64,000 bases of DNA from Jezberella montanilacus. GTDB lineage: Bacteria; Pseudomonadota; Gammaproteobacteria; Burkholderiales; Burkholderiaceae_B. The first letter of the stretch is position 1. Each line of letters opens with the position of its first letter. The stretch is taken from NCBI RefSeq assembly GCF_003003055.1, contig NZ_PVTV01000019.1, positions 37,012 to 101,011 of the forward strand. Direction: 5' to 3'. A model generated the notes under the pieces. That model was not told the DNA's origin. It saw only the letters and a list, made by a program, of their open reading frames with translations, and did not search any database. Positions 26,148 to 39,316 of this stretch are shown here, piece by piece. A program made the position numbers and the translations under genes.

Positions 26148-26944
26148 TAACGTTGTCCAAGCCTCATGAAATCAGCCATCAAATCGATCTGGCATTCAAG
26201 CATAGGCAGACCGAACTGTACGGTACAGCCCTTTTCTTGCGCTACCGCCAAAACAGGTGTTAGCGCGGGTTTCATAATGATCTCAGCCACAATTTGAGTC
26301 GCCACCAATTGATAGGCTCGAAACGGCAACGGATCGGTCTCTGACATCCCAAGGGAAGTCGCATTGACAATGAGATCAAAGCCGACTGGGCTGTCAGTCG
26401 CTAGGGTCAGTTCACCCGAGGGATAAATAGGTTTCAAGCGATCGATCAATTCCTGGGCTTTAGCCGTGGTGCGGTTATAAATCGCTAATGCAGCGACACC
26501 AGCAGCCATCAGCGCAAACGCAATGGCATTAGCTGCGCCACCCGCGCCACAAAGCATGACTCGTTTACCTTCCAGAGCAATGTTGCTGCGGCGCAGGCCA
26601 GCAACAAAACCCTCGCCGTCTAATATGTGGCCAATTAAACGGCCATCCGGATCACGCCGCACAATATTGACTGCACCAACCAACGCGGCTGCCGGAGACA
26701 CCTCATCACAGAGGTCACACATGGCAATCTTATGCGGCACCGTGGCGATAAAGCCGTCAAGATTTTTTAATCCCCTCATGGCTTGCGCCCAACTCGCTAG
26801 CTCGGCCGGTGCAACCTGCATGGGAACAAGCACAGCGTTCACACACTTTTTATCAACCCAGGCATTGATAAGTTGTGGCGCCTTGACCTGTTGAACCGGG
26901 TCTGCAACGATCGCGCAGATCCGCGTTTGGCCGGTGATGTCCAT
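26147..26944 (-). CDS. Shikimate/quinate dehydrogenase-like protein (AroE paralogue)
   Basis: A 265-residue member of the shikimate dehydrogenase family. The substrate-domain lysine is in IATVPHKIA, the GAVNIVRR strand follows, and the catalytic Asp is in ILDGEGFV, where AroE reads NTDG. The nucleotide-binding loop is LCGAGGAANAIAFAL and NATSLGM is conserved. Its place at the head of an SDR-GMC operon suggests a catabolic paralogue acting on a quinate- or shikimate-like compound rather than the biosynthetic AroE. Cofactor preference was not determined. Confidence 0.85.
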   Translation of the reverse strand: MDITGQTRICAIVADPVQQVKAPQLINAWVDKKCVNAVLVPMQVAPAELASWAQAMRGLKNLDGFIATVPHKIAMCDLCDEVSPAAALVGAVNIVRRDPDGRLIGHILDGEGFVAGLRRSNIALEGKRVMLCGAGGAANAIAFALMAAGVAALAIYNRTTAKAQELIDRLKPIYPSGELTLATDSPVGFDLIVNATSLGMSETDPLPFRAYQLVATQIVAEIIMKPALTPVLAVAQEKGCTVQFGLPMLECQIDLMADFMRLGQR

Positions 26945-27019
26945 GATGTCCCTATGTATTTTTTGTTTTTACTTTAGAGGCACAGCATAAACCATTTAGG
27001 ACCTCAAACGCTCAACACC

Positions 27020-28096
27020 TCAGCCGCGTTTGACGATTTGCATGCACCGTCTTTCCTGACCTTTGTTATAACTGAACGCGAACGGCAAAGGCTTAATTTC
27101 TTTCGACTCTTTGTAAGCTTGCGCCAGTGAGGCTTGGCGATTACGGTTAAACAACTCATGCGGGTAGAGAAAGCCCCCGTACAAGGTGACATGGCCAATC
27201 TTGCTCAAGTCAAGGTAATCAAGCCCAGTTTCATCCTGCACCACGACAGGCGCATGAGCCATAACCATCTCTCTCAGCACGCTGAAACTTGGCATTTGCA
27301 AGAGATGTGATGCGGCCTTGAGCATGGTCGGGTGAGTAGCGTTCTTCTCGAGCCACTTGCGCAACGGCTCGTTTTCTTTCAGATTGCGGTCAGACAAATC
27401 CGTACTGACGTAATCAAGTACGACATCACGTGCATTTTTGGTAAGGATCAAGCGTACCGAATGCCAGGGACCACTCACTTGAACGACCTCGCCGGACGAG
27501 TCCACGGCAATCGGGAACACCTCTTTCACCTGATAACCCGAGTAAGTTGCGAAGCTGATGAGTATCGTAGACACGCCGATGTGCGCCTCCGGATCGGACA
27601 GATCCTGATTTAAATCGTCAGTTCTAAAAAATCCCAGCTTGGCGAATTTTCTCCATTCATGCAGAAACTTTTCCTGGAACTTCGCTTGTTTAGCAACCGA
27701 CATCTGCCTAAGCGACGCGGGCTCGCCGGCAGCCTGAAGCGCAACCATGACGAAATGGTCAGCATTTGGGAACAACGCAGCGGCGCTTACAAAATCGGGG
27801 CCTGAAAAAGGATAAAAGACCGTCCGGTCAGTTGTGGCAGGTATTTCTGCTTGAGCCCATTTTTGCGCGAGCGACCGTGTTGCCCGGTCATACCCGTACC
27901 ATACCTGCTCAGCCTGAGCCTTGTTGGATCCGGTTAAAAACGGCAAGTCGAAGGCCCCATTGGTTGCAGCCCGTTGCTCTTCTGCTGCAACCGCGTGTGG
28001 CCCAAAGAGGCTCGCGACCACCAACAAGCCTCCACCACAAATCCTTATGAACCGCTGAACTGACATCCACTCAAAGCACTTAAACACGTTGATCAT
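27020..28096 (-). CDS. Exported protein of unknown function
   Basis: A 358-residue protein that I do not recognise by name. The N-terminus carries a hydrophobic segment (CGGGLLVVASLFGPHAVAAEE) that fits a signal peptide cleaved near residue 40. The mature part has no metal or nucleotide motif that I can identify. Landmarks are FYPFSGPDFVSAAALFPNA, SFATYSGYQV and HVTLYGGFLYPHELF. The start is uncertain: the ATG at 28096 is used here, and another at 28066 would still keep the hydrophobic segment. It stands alone on the minus strand between a DMT-type permease and the SDH-like gene. Confidence 0.7.
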   Translation of the reverse strand: MINVFKCFEWMSVQRFIRICGGGLLVVASLFGPHAVAAEEQRAATNGAFDLPFLTGSNKAQAEQVWYGYDRATRSLAQKWAQAEIPATTDRTVFYPFSGPDFVSAAALFPNADHFVMVALQAAGEPASLRQMSVAKQAKFQEKFLHEWRKFAKLGFFRTDDLNQDLSDPEAHIGVSTILISFATYSGYQVKEVFPIAVDSSGEVVQVSGPWHSVRLILTKNARDVVLDYVSTDLSDRNLKENEPLRKWLEKNATHPTMLKAASHLLQMPSFSVLREMVMAHAPVVVQDETGLDYLDLSKIGHVTLYGGFLYPHELFNRNRQASLAQAYKESKEIKPLPFAFSYNKGQERRCMQIVKRG

Positions 28097-28123
28097 CAAA
28101 CTTACTCGTCATCCAAATTGAAA

Positions 28124-29020
28124 TTATTTAGTATTTTGTTTTCGATTCGCCAGCACAATACCAAGCACAATCAACACCAACGCGACAACATGATAGCCTT
28201 CGGGATGTTCGCCTAACAAGGCGACAGACAACAAAGCCGCAAAGATTGGGGTCAAATTCTGAAAAAACATTGGCAATTCAGTCCCCGTTCTTGCAACAGC
28301 TTGTTGCCAGCAGATGTATGCGAGTAGCGCTGGGCAGGTGACCACATAGAGCAAGATGGCGAGCAGTTTCAGGTTGAAATAAATGGGCGCGTAAGAGCCA
28401 AACGACAGCTCAGCGAGCATCATGGGAAAAGCAAATAGAGAACCCAGCACGATTTGGGCGGCGAAGGCTGAATAGATTGAAATGGACTGAGGGCGTTTGC
28501 GCAGAACCCAGGCGTACAAAGCCCAGAGCGCTACAGCCAACAACATGAAAAGATCACCGGGCACAAAATGAATACCCGCGACATTATCAAGATTGCCTCG
28601 CACTAAAACCCACACGACTCCGACGATCGATATGATGGCGCCAACAGTAGCTGGGCGACTAATTTGTGAGCCAAAAAACAGGCGGCCAATTAACAGCGTG
28701 AAGATTGGACCAGCTGACGTGATCAGCGTGATGTTGATGGCGCTTGAGGTCGTTAACGCTAAGTATTGCAGGGCGTTATAGGTGGTGATACTCAAAAAGG
28801 CGGTGACTGCCATTAACACCCAATGTTTTTTTAGCAGGGGCCAGTCACGTTTCAGATTGTTCCAGACAAACGGCAGCAATAGAAGGAGTGCCAAAAACCA
28901 CCGCACAAAATTCAAGGTAAGTGGCGGGATAGTCCCTGCGGCCATTCGACCCACGACGGCGTTGCCTGCCCAGAAAACGGGAGGCACCAGCAAAAACAAC
29001 AGGTTAAGCGGCCGCAGCAT
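28124..29020 (-). CDS. DMT-superfamily permease (EamA domains)
   Basis: A 298-residue integral membrane protein with about ten hydrophobic segments in two EamA repeats, as in RhaT/YdcZ/RarD-type drug/metabolite transporters. The first repeat opens LFLLVPPVFWAGNAVVGRMA and closes near FFGSQISRPATVG; the second ends with ALLSVALLGEHPEGYHVVALVLIVLGI, the usual glutamate-containing last helices. It would export or import a small metabolite. It lies two bases downstream of serS on the same strand and may be co-transcribed. Substrate unknown. Confidence 0.9.
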   Translation of the reverse strand: MLRPLNLLFLLVPPVFWAGNAVVGRMAAGTIPPLTLNFVRWFLALLLLLPFVWNNLKRDWPLLKKHWVLMAVTAFLSITTYNALQYLALTTSSAINITLITSAGPIFTLLIGRLFFGSQISRPATVGAIISIVGVVWVLVRGNLDNVAGIHFVPGDLFMLLAVALWALYAWVLRKRPQSISIYSAFAAQIVLGSLFAFPMMLAELSFGSYAPIYFNLKLLAILLYVVTCPALLAYICWQQAVARTGTELPMFFQNLTPIFAALLSVALLGEHPEGYHVVALVLIVLGIVLANRKQNTK

Positions 29021-29022
29021 GC

Positions 29023-30372
<1,350 letters not shown>

Positions 30373-30454
30373 CTACAAACATCATTGAATGGTTGATCAT
30401 TGTAATGTTTGTCACGCCGTCGGGCGTTCAGAGAGCAAACTTGATGGCTTTTTT

Positions 30455-30565
30455 CTAGTGACGGATCATCCAGCGTATGCCGTAAGCAACAATCCCAAGC
30501 GCCAAGACGCTGGCTGCCCAAATCAGGACAAACCAGCCGAAGCGCTTGGTCGCGGTCGATTTCAT
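30455..30565 (-). CDS. DUF2474-like small membrane protein of the cytochrome bd operon
   Basis: A 36-residue protein found by reading downstream of cydB. After a basic start (MKSTATKRFG) comes a single membrane helix, WFVLIWAASVLALGIVAYGI, and a basic tail RWMIRH. The sequence and position directly after cydB match the DUF2474 family of short proteins found with cyanide-insensitive (CioAB-type) bd oxidases, analogous to CydX in E. coli. No in-frame start codon lies between it and the cydB stop, 51 bp upstream. A GAGG sits about 12 bases before the ATG. Probable role: stabilising the oxidase. Confidence 0.82.
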   Translation of the reverse strand: MKSTATKRFGWFVLIWAASVLALGIVAYGIRWMIRH

Positions 30566-30616
30566 CGTTTGTTCAGCCTCAGCTTCATCAAGAAAATGCC
30601 CTGTTTGCGTGGTGCC

Positions 30617-31621
30617 TTAATGGTAAGCACTGCTGTGTCTGACCTTGCCCCGGAACACCCAATAGGCGTAGCCCGTATAGGCAAGTATCAGTGGAATGAT
30701 CACCAACGCACCTGGCAGAATAAACGCCAGGCTCTTATCGGGGCCGGCCGCATCCCAGAGCGTGACCGAAGACGGCACAATATAGGGGAAGAAACTGATC
30801 AGCAAACCGATGTAACAGAGCAAAAACAACCCGTTTGTTGCTAAGTAAGGCATCAGCTCTTGCTTGCGGGCAAGGCCACGAAACAGCAGAAAAGCACAAA
30901 CTGCAACCAAAATTGGCACTGGCGCCACGAAGGCCATGGCAGGCCAGGCAAACCATTTTGCTTTGAACTGCTCGTGCAGCAATGGGGTCCACAAACTTGC
31001 AACGCCAATCATGATGAGCATCAGGACGCCTGTTATCCGTGCAAGGTGACGAACTCGCTCTTGCAACTCGCCCTCTGTTTTTAGATACAACCAAGTCGCG
31101 CCTAGCAAAGCATAGCCAATGACTAAAGCAACCCCAGTCATCAGACTGAAAGCCGAAATCCAATCCCACCACCCGCCTGCATAGGCACGGCCAGAGACTG
31201 GGATCCCGTGAACCAGCCCACCTAGAGCCATCCCTTGGGTGAAAGTGGCGAGAATAGAACCAAACCAGAAAGCAAAATCCCAATAAGGTTTGTGCTTGGC
31301 TGATTTCCAGCGAAACTCAAACGCTACACCCCTAAAAACCAGTGCCAGTAACATCGCGACTATTGGTGCGTAGAGTGCAGGCATGATGATCGAATACGCC
31401 AGCGGAAAAACCGCCAGTAGACCGCCCCCGCCCAGAATCAACCAGGTCTCGTTACCGTCCCAGACTGGTGCGATGCTGTTGACCATGCGATCACGATGTT
31501 CAGCATCTTTAATAAATGGAAACAGAATCCCAACACCCAAGTCAAAGCCATCCAGCATCACGTAGGTGATGACTGCCACAGCGACAAGACCTGCCCAGAT
31601 CAATGCGTAATCGATGCTCAT
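30617..31621 (-). CDS. cydB: Cytochrome bd-type quinol oxidase subunit II
   Basis: A 334-residue membrane protein with about eight helices. The N-terminus YALIWAGLVAVAVITYVMLDGFDLGVGILFPF carries the conserved GFDLG of CydB, and FRGVAFEFRWK follows. It pairs with CydA to form the terminal oxidase that reduces oxygen to water with electrons from ubiquinol. The length of about 335 residues is that of CioB/AppB-like members. It starts two bases after the cydA stop and is followed by the small DUF2474-like gene. Confidence 0.95.
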   Translation of the reverse strand: MSIDYALIWAGLVAVAVITYVMLDGFDLGVGILFPFIKDAEHRDRMVNSIAPVWDGNETWLILGGGGLLAVFPLAYSIIMPALYAPIVAMLLALVFRGVAFEFRWKSAKHKPYWDFAFWFGSILATFTQGMALGGLVHGIPVSGRAYAGGWWDWISAFSLMTGVALVIGYALLGATWLYLKTEGELQERVRHLARITGVLMLIMIGVASLWTPLLHEQFKAKWFAWPAMAFVAPVPILVAVCAFLLFRGLARKQELMPYLATNGLFLLCYIGLLISFFPYIVPSSVTLWDAAGPDKSLAFILPGALVIIPLILAYTGYAYWVFRGKVRHSSAYH

Positions 31622-31623
31622 GA

Positions 31624-33060
31624 TCAGGCCCCCTTGGTGAGCGTATTGATGGTCTGCCCAGCGCCCATGCCTGCAGCGCGAACAGGCTCGTCGACCGGCA
31701 AATGGGCGTCACCGGCTTCGGGTGCTCGCCTCATCATGACCAGAATGTAATAGATGCCCATCGAAAACAACGCAAAGTACACAACGATGAAGGCAATCAG
31801 CGACGCACCAACGGCAGCAGCATCAACTGGCGACCGAGAATCCCAAGTCGTCAGCAAGTTGTAAATGGTGTAGGGCTGACGACCGACTTCGGTCACGATC
31901 CAACCCGCCACCACTGCAACAAAGCCAGCCGGCCCCATCACCACCGAAAATTTATGTAGAAAGGGGCTAGCGTAAAGCTTCTTCTTGTAACGTTGCCAGA
32001 GTCCCAAGACAGCGAGCCCCAGCATTAACATGCCCAGCCCCACCATGATCCTAAACGCGAAAAACGGCAACGCCATGGGCGGTACCTCGTTATCGGGCCA
32101 GGTGTTGAGACCTTGAATAACACCATCTAACTTGTGCGTCACGATCAAGCTGCCAAGATAAGGGACTTCGACTTTGTAATGAAGTTTCTTTTCTTTTGAA
32201 TCGGGGATACCAAATAAGACGAGCGGTGCAGGCGTGACCGTTTCGTAATGACCTTCTATGACGACGATTTTTTTAGGCTGGTACTCGACATCATTCAGGC
32301 CGTGCATGTCACCCGCCAGGATTTGCAGGGGTGCCACAAAGGCAATGAGCCACATTGCCATTGAGAACATGGTGCGACCTGCTTGAAGCGAATCTTCACC
32401 GTGCGTTTCGGTTGGCGGATGTTTTCTGAATTTGAGCAGGTGATAGGCGCCGACCGCTCCGACCACGAGTGCCGTCGTGAGATAAGCGGCCAGCACCGTG
32501 TGCACCAGCCGATAAGGGAAGGATGGATTGAAGATGACGGCGAACCAATCCTCAACGATATACTGCCCAGCCGCATTCATGCTGTAACCAGCAGGTGTTT
32601 GCATCCAGCTGTTAACCGACAGTATCCAGAAGGCAGACAAGGCGGTGCCGAAAGCCACTAAAAGGGTGGCAAAGCAATGCAGTTTGGGACCCACGCGATC
32701 ACGGCCAAACAACATCACCCCTAAAAATCCAGCTTCAAGAAAAAATGCCGTCAACACCTCGTACCCCATTAAAGGGCCGATAACTGGACCTGCCTTATCA
32801 GAAAAGACACTCCAGTTGGTACCAAACTGATAACTCATGACGAGCCCGGACACAACGCCCATGCCAAAGGCGACAGCGAAGATTTTCTTCCAGTAATTAA
32901 AGAGTGTCAGGTAGACGGCCTTGCCCGTGTAAAGATGACCTACATTCAGGACAGCAAGATAACTGGCCAGGCCAATCGAGAATGAGGGGAAGATAAAATG
33001 AAAACTGACAGTGAAGGCAAACTGCAAGCGAGCTAGGTTATGAGCATCGAACCAATCCAT
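31624..33060 (-). CDS. cydA: Cytochrome bd-type quinol oxidase subunit I (cyanide-insensitive type)
   Basis: A 478-residue haem-bearing subunit. It opens with RLQFAFTVSFHFIFPSFSIGLA, which contains the haem-proximal histidine, then YWKKIFAVAFGMGVVSGLVMSYQFGTNW and the SFPYRLVHTVLAAYLTTALVVGA region. The periplasmic Q-loop is short compared with E. coli CydA, and total length is under 500, which fits the CioA branch of low-affinity, cyanide-tolerant oxidases. The 137-bp AT-rich upstream region shows no convincing FNR/Anr box (TTGAT-N4-ATCAA). Confidence 0.94.
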   Translation of the reverse strand: MDWFDAHNLARLQFAFTVSFHFIFPSFSIGLASYLAVLNVGHLYTGKAVYLTLFNYWKKIFAVAFGMGVVSGLVMSYQFGTNWSVFSDKAGPVIGPLMGYEVLTAFFLEAGFLGVMLFGRDRVGPKLHCFATLLVAFGTALSAFWILSVNSWMQTPAGYSMNAAGQYIVEDWFAVIFNPSFPYRLVHTVLAAYLTTALVVGAVGAYHLLKFRKHPPTETHGEDSLQAGRTMFSMAMWLIAFVAPLQILAGDMHGLNDVEYQPKKIVVIEGHYETVTPAPLVLFGIPDSKEKKLHYKVEVPYLGSLIVTHKLDGVIQGLNTWPDNEVPPMALPFFAFRIMVGLGMLMLGLAVLGLWQRYKKKLYASPFLHKFSVVMGPAGFVAVVAGWIVTEVGRQPYTIYNLLTTWDSRSPVDAAAVGASLIAFIVVYFALFSMGIYYILVMMRRAPEAGDAHLPVDEPVRAAGMGAGQTINTLTKGA

Positions 33061-33197
33061 CGTGACTCCATTCTTTGTAAGAGCGCAATCGCTAGGATTA
33101 GGTTACTCCTGTATTGAGAAACGTCTATTACTTTTTTTACCGAACAGACAAATTTTATGAGGTGTGATGGATTAATTTCTCACAATAAAAAAAACAA

Positions 33198-34502
33198 TTA
33201 TTTCTCTCCTTTGTCCCACGCTTTCATCAGTGCCATCTTTTCTATAATCTTAATTTCCAACCCTCTTGGCACTGGCTGATACCACCCAGGGTCTTCTACC
33301 CCTTCAGGCAGATAGGTTTCACCTGCTGCATAAGCATTGGGCTCATCGTGGGCATAGCGATATTCATGCCCGTAACCTAACTCTTTCATCAGTTTGGTGG
33401 GTGCGTTACGCAGATGCACGGGTACCTCGCGACTCTTGTCTTGCTTTACAAATGCTCGTGCCTGGTTGTAGGCCTTATAGCCCGCATTGCTCTTGGCTGC
33501 CACGGCAAGATAGATGACGGCCTGGCCCAGGGCCAATTCACCTTCCGGGCTACCAAGCCGTTCGTAGGTCAACGCCGCATCATTCGCGATCTGCATGGCA
33601 CGTGGATCAGCAAGCCCAATATCCTCCCATGCCATCCGAACAATTCTGCGCGACAGATACCTGGGATCAGCGCCACCATCGAGCATCCTGCAGAGCCAAT
33701 AAAGTGCACCATCGGGGTTTGAGCCGCGCACAGATTTATGCAGTGCAGAAATCTGGTCGTAAAAATTATCCCCACCTTTATCAAAACGCCGCGCATTGAG
33801 CGTCAACGCATTCTTAATAAAATCGGCATCGATGATTTGCACATCAGCAGCGCTTGCAGCCGTTTTGCATTGCTCAAGCAAGTTCAAAAATCTTCTGGCA
33901 TCGCCATCGGCGTAACCAATGATGGTGTCGACTGCCAAGTCTTCAAATTGCACACCCTCGAGCGCTTGCACTTGTGCCCTTTTAAGCAACGCCCTTAACT
34001 CATCGTCCGTTAATGACTTGAGCACATAAACTTGCGCGCGCGACAATAACGCTGAATTCACCTCAAACGACGGATTCTCAGTTGTCGCCCCGATGAAAGT
34101 CACCAGTCCTGATTCGACAAAAGGTAAGAGCGCATCTTGTTGCGATTTATTGAACCGATGGATTTCATCAACAAATAACAAGGTTTGCTTGTTATTTTGA
34201 TCAAGCGCATGCTGGGCTGCTTCCATCGCAGCGCGGATTTCTTTAACCCCTGCAAAGACCGCAGAGAGTGCAATGAAATGACAATCGAAGGCTTGCGCAG
34301 TGAGGCGTGCAATGGTGGTCTTGCCAACCCCTGGAGGGCCCCAGAGAATCATCGAATGCGGGTGACCTGATTCAAAGGCGAGGCGCAGGGGTTTGCCTAC
34401 GCCCAGCAAATGACTCTGCCCGACGACCTCATTGAGGTGCTTGGGCCTGAGCTCCTCGGCTAAGGGTGGCGCCGGTATCGACTTGAAGAGATCATCCGCC
34501 AC
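33198..34502 (-). CDS. rarA: Replication-associated recombination protein A (MgsA/RarA)
   Basis: A 434-residue AAA+ ATPase of the clamp-loader group acting at stalled replication forks. Walker A is [12 protein letters not shown] near residue 55, Walker B is [15 protein letters not shown], sensor 1 is [13 protein letters not shown], and the C-terminal tetramerisation region includes [24 protein letters not shown]. It begins with GTG; no in-frame ATG is close by and [20 protein letters not shown] fits the family. It follows lolA by nine bases in the ftsK-lolA-rarA order common in proteobacteria. Confidence 0.96.
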   Translation of the reverse strand: MADDLFKSIPAPPLAEELRPKHLNEVVGQSHLLGVGKPLRLAFESGHPHSMILWGPPGVGKTTIARLTAQAFDCHFIALSAVFAGVKEIRAAMEAAQHALDQNNKQTLLFVDEIHRFNKSQQDALLPFVESGLVTFIGATTENPSFEVNSALLSRAQVYVLKSLTDDELRALLKRAQVQALEGVQFEDLAVDTIIGYADGDARRFLNLLEQCKTAASAADVQIIDADFIKNALTLNARRFDKGGDNFYDQISALHKSVRGSNPDGALYWLCRMLDGGADPRYLSRRIVRMAWEDIGLADPRAMQIANDAALTYERLGSPEGELALGQAVIYLAVAAKSNAGYKAYNQARAFVKQDKSREVPVHLRNAPTKLMKELGYGHEYRYAHDEPNAYAAGETYLPEGVEDPGWYQPVPRGLEIKIIEKMALMKAWDKGEK

Positions 34503-34511
34503 GCGACAAAC

Positions 34512-35207
34512 CTATTGTGCTTTAACCACGTCGACACCCGACGGCGCCACAAACTTAAAACTGTTTGCTGGTAATTTTGGATTCGCTTGCAGCTTACTCA
34601 TTTCAATGTGCGTTGTTTGACCAAAGCCATCCAGCAAAATAAACCGGACGGGCAAGTCTTGCGCGAAACCTATGTCTACATGAACAAAACCAGCATCGGA
34701 TGTTTTGGGCAGCGCACGCAACCATGACAAGCCATCTTGATCGGGCAGCGCCTGGAGATTAAACGCCTGAGTCAGATCGCCAGACCCGAATAAAATGGCT
34801 GCGGGTGACGTACCGATGGCTTGGCCGACCGCTCTTGTCATCACTTGATTCAAATCAGGATCATATTGAAACAGTGTGGCTCCGTCAGAGACCACTTGCT
34901 GTTCGTAAGGTTTCAACACATGCCAGCTGAAGCGCCCAGGTCGTTCAAACAGGAATTCACCAAACTGCTTAGGCTTGGTCAGGCCCTGCGGCCCAACCGT
35001 AAATTGAGCGAATTCGCCGCGCGCCGCTGAGACGCTAGCCACAAACCTGTTCAGTTGACCAACAGCATCACCGTGTGCAGCGGCGGCAGCGCAAGCATCC
35101 TCAAAGGTACCAGCACCCATCAAAAGCAGACCAATCATCGCGGCAGAAACGATTTTTGCACTCCGGATCACTGCCACCAGTCTAGAGACGATCCGGTTAA
35201 GAAACAT
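34512..35207 (-). CDS. lolA: Outer-membrane lipoprotein carrier protein
   Basis: A 231-residue periplasmic chaperone that carries lipoproteins from LolCDE to LolB. A signal peptide (residues 1 to about 40) precedes the half-barrel domain: [18 protein letters not shown], then [25 protein letters not shown] with the conserved RPGRFxW motif, and YDPDLNQV. The open frame runs 42 residues upstream into ftsK, but the ATG seven bases after the ftsK stop gives a normal signal sequence and is preferred. The signal region is rather long; a shorter start is possible. Confidence 0.93.
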   Translation of the reverse strand: MFLNRIVSRLVAVIRSAKIVSAAMIGLLLMGAGTFEDACAAAAAHGDAVGQLNRFVASVSAARGEFAQFTVGPQGLTKPKQFGEFLFERPGRFSWHVLKPYEQQVVSDGATLFQYDPDLNQVMTRAVGQAIGTSPAAILFGSGDLTQAFNLQALPDQDGLSWLRALPKTSDAGFVHVDIGFAQDLPVRFILLDGFGQTTHIEMSKLQANPKLPANSFKFVAPSGVDVVKAQ

Positions 35208-35214
35208 AGCGGGC

Positions 35215-37584
35215 CTATTCCTCTTGATTAGCGCTCGGCGCCAGAATCTCGCGATTACCGTTGGACTGCATTTTGGATACGAGGCCAGCATTCTCCATTT
35301 GCTCGAGCAAGCGCGCAGCCCGGTTGTAGCCAATACGCAAATGCCTCTGGACGAGAGAAATTGAAGCCCGCCGGTTTTTCAGCACGACCTCGACAGCCTG
35401 ATCGTACATGGGATCGGCTTCAGGATCCGAAAACCCCGTCACACTACTCAAACCATCTCCTGTCTCGCCCGCAACGCCACCTTCAAGCAGACCATCGATG
35501 TAATCAGGCTCACCTTGCTCTTTCAGATAATCCACGACGCGATGGACTTCATCATCTGAGACAAAGGCACCGTGCACGCGCACAGGCAAGCCTGATCCAG
35601 AGGCCATGTAAAGCATATCCCCCTGGCCCAGCAAAGCCTCTGCGCCCATCTGGTCGAGAATCGTGCGCGAATCGATTTTGGACGAAACTTGAAACGAAAT
35701 GCGCGAAGGAATATTGGCCTTGATCAGACCCGTGATGACATCCACACTGGGACGTTGGGTAGCCAGGATCAGATGAATGCCTGCCGCACGTGCCTTCTGA
35801 GCAAGACGAGCGATCAACTCTTCAATCTTCTTACCCACCACCATCATTAAGTCGGCCAACTCATCGATCACGACGACAATCGTGGGAAGTTCCTTTAGTG
35901 GTTCAGGTTGATCGGGCGTTAGCGAGAAGGGATTGGGAATAGGTTCTTCACGCTTGATTGCTTCCCGAATTTTCGTGTTGTAACCAGTCAGATTACGAAC
36001 ACCAAGCTTACTCATCAAACGATACCGTTTCTCCATCTCTCCAACGCACCAGTTCAAGGCGTTAGCCGCCTGGCGCATATCGGTGACCACTGGCGCAAGC
36101 AGGTGAGGGATGCCTTCATAGACACTCATTTCCAGCATCTTCGGATCGATCAGAATCAAGCGAGTGTGGTTGGCATCTGCTTTATAAAGCAAAGACAAAA
36201 TCATGGCGTTGATGCCCACTGACTTACCAGAACCGGTCGTACCGGCAACCAGCAAGTGAGGCATCTTTGCCAGATCAGCGACGACGGCATTACCCGCAAT
36301 ATCCTTACCTAACGCCATGGTCACCACTGAATGATTGCTGTGATAGACCTGTGAGCCAAGAATTTCAGAAAGCTTAACCATCTGACGTCGCGGATTGGGT
36401 AGCTCTAGTCCCATCAGATTTTTGCCAGGAATGGTTTCAACCACACGAATGCTGACAAGACTCAAGGCACGAGCGAGATCCTTAGCCAAGTTCACGACCT
36501 GACTACCTTTTACCCCGGTAGCTGGTTCAATCTCATAGCGAGTAATGACTGGGCCAGCCTGAGCTGCCACGACCTGCACCTGCACGCCAAAATCCGCAAG
36601 CTTCTTTTCAATTAGTCTGGATGTGAACTCAATGGTTTCAGGGGTTACCGTCTCAATGATGGGAGGTGGTGAATCGAGCAGTGAGAGCGCAGGCAAATCA
36701 CCTGTGGCAGAGGGCTCGCTAAACAAGGTCTGCTGTTTCTCTTTTTGTACCCTTTCTGATTTAACAACCGAGAGCACCGCAGGCTCGATGCGGATGGGTT
36801 GCTCGTGCACGATGATGTCTTGCTTGGATTCAACTTGCTCGCGTCGTCTGGCCTGTGCCACCTCACCCGCCTGGCGATCAACGTGTGCTGCGCGCCAGTC
36901 CTTGATCTTGTTAAATACCCACTCTAAACATAGACCGACCCGTTCGCAGAGCAGCAACCAGGAAAAACCAAAAAACAGACTGGCACCGACGCAGACTAAA
37001 GCCAACAAAATCAGTGTGCTACCTGTGAATCCCACGCCTTGCCATAAAAATCTGGACCATGCCTGGCCAATCCAACCGCCCGCGCCGCTCATGACATCAG
37101 TGTGCCCCGGCAAGCGCATACCCCAAGAACCAAAACGGTGAGCTTCTATCCCCACAGAACCAATGAGCAACATAAAAAAACCGATGCCCTGCTCCCATCT
37201 GACGCGCTCAAGGGTTTCAGGCTCACCTTTTGTGCGAATCTGATTGGCTAGTCGCCTGTAACCAGCCCTGACCCGATGGAGTAAAAGCACCACCAGCCAC
37301 CAGGCCGAAAAACCGAAAACCGAGAACAGAATATCGGCTAAACAAGCGCCCAGATACCCGCCGCGGTTATGGATGATAGTTGAGGCACTAGAGTGGACCC
37401 AACCGCCATCGCTGGCAGACCAAGTGAATAACACCAGGCCCAGCCAGGCAGCGAGTGCTGCAAAGAAAATCCACCGCGCTTCTCGCAGGATGGAGAACAA
37501 ACGGCTCTGCATGGCGGAGGGGCCGTTTTTGGTGTTTCGGGTCGTTCGCGCGGTGCGCGCAGTAGCTGCAGATATTTTGGGCAT
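35215..37584 (-). CDS. ftsK: DNA translocase FtsK
   Basis: A 789-residue septal DNA pump. The N-terminal 220 residues hold about four membrane helices (starting at [16 protein letters not shown]) that anchor it in the divisome. A short linker follows, compared with the long one of E. coli. The motor has Walker A in [14 protein letters not shown], Walker B in [16 protein letters not shown] and the [13 protein letters not shown] segment. The C-terminal winged-helix gamma domain ([12 protein letters not shown] to [11 protein letters not shown]) reads KOPS sites and activates XerCD. Two in-frame ATGs nine bases apart are possible starts; [10 protein letters not shown] is used. Confidence 0.96.
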   Translation of the reverse strand: MPKISAATARTARTTRNTKNGPSAMQSRLFSILREARWIFFAALAAWLGLVLFTWSASDGGWVHSSASTIIHNRGGYLGACLADILFSVFGFSAWWLVVLLLHRVRAGYRRLANQIRTKGEPETLERVRWEQGIGFFMLLIGSVGIEAHRFGSWGMRLPGHTDVMSGAGGWIGQAWSRFLWQGVGFTGSTLILLALVCVGASLFFGFSWLLLCERVGLCLEWVFNKIKDWRAAHVDRQAGEVAQARRREQVESKQDIIVHEQPIRIEPAVLSVVKSERVQKEKQQTLFSEPSATGDLPALSLLDSPPPIIETVTPETIEFTSRLIEKKLADFGVQVQVVAAQAGPVITRYEIEPATGVKGSQVVNLAKDLARALSLVSIRVVETIPGKNLMGLELPNPRRQMVKLSEILGSQVYHSNHSVVTMALGKDIAGNAVVADLAKMPHLLVAGTTGSGKSVGINAMILSLLYKADANHTRLILIDPKMLEMSVYEGIPHLLAPVVTDMRQAANALNWCVGEMEKRYRLMSKLGVRNLTGYNTKIREAIKREEPIPNPFSLTPDQPEPLKELPTIVVVIDELADLMMVVGKKIEELIARLAQKARAAGIHLILATQRPSVDVITGLIKANIPSRISFQVSSKIDSRTILDQMGAEALLGQGDMLYMASGSGLPVRVHGAFVSDDEVHRVVDYLKEQGEPDYIDGLLEGGVAGETGDGLSSVTGFSDPEADPMYDQAVEVVLKNRRASISLVQRHLRIGYNRAARLLEQMENAGLVSKMQSNGNREILAPSANQEE

Positions 37585-37593
37585 GGCGCACAT

Positions 37594-37599
37594 TATAAT
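37594..37599 (+). promoter_or_regulatory. Candidate -10 box for trxB
   Basis: An exact TATAAT hexamer lies 30 bases upstream of the trxB start, within the short divergent gap after ftsK. No good -35 hexamer is found at the right distance (GATATT at 17 bp), so this is a weak call. It would give a 5' leader of about 25 bases that includes the AGGGG ribosome-binding site. Confidence 0.4.
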
Positions 37600-37610
37600 T
37601 TGCTAACTAA

Positions 37611-39276
<1,666 letters not shown>

Positions 39277-39316
39277 AGTCGCAGCCTTAAACCGCGTCGA
39301 GCAAAGGCTAAAGCAA

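Noticed and set aside
33061..33197. FNR/Anr box upstream of cydA
   Set aside because: The AT-rich region has TTGAG- and ATTAAT-like pieces but no TTGAT-N4-ATCAA.
36623..37141. 172-residue plus-strand frame opposite ftsK
   Set aside because: Antisense shadow of the ftsK linker and membrane regions; no homology visible.
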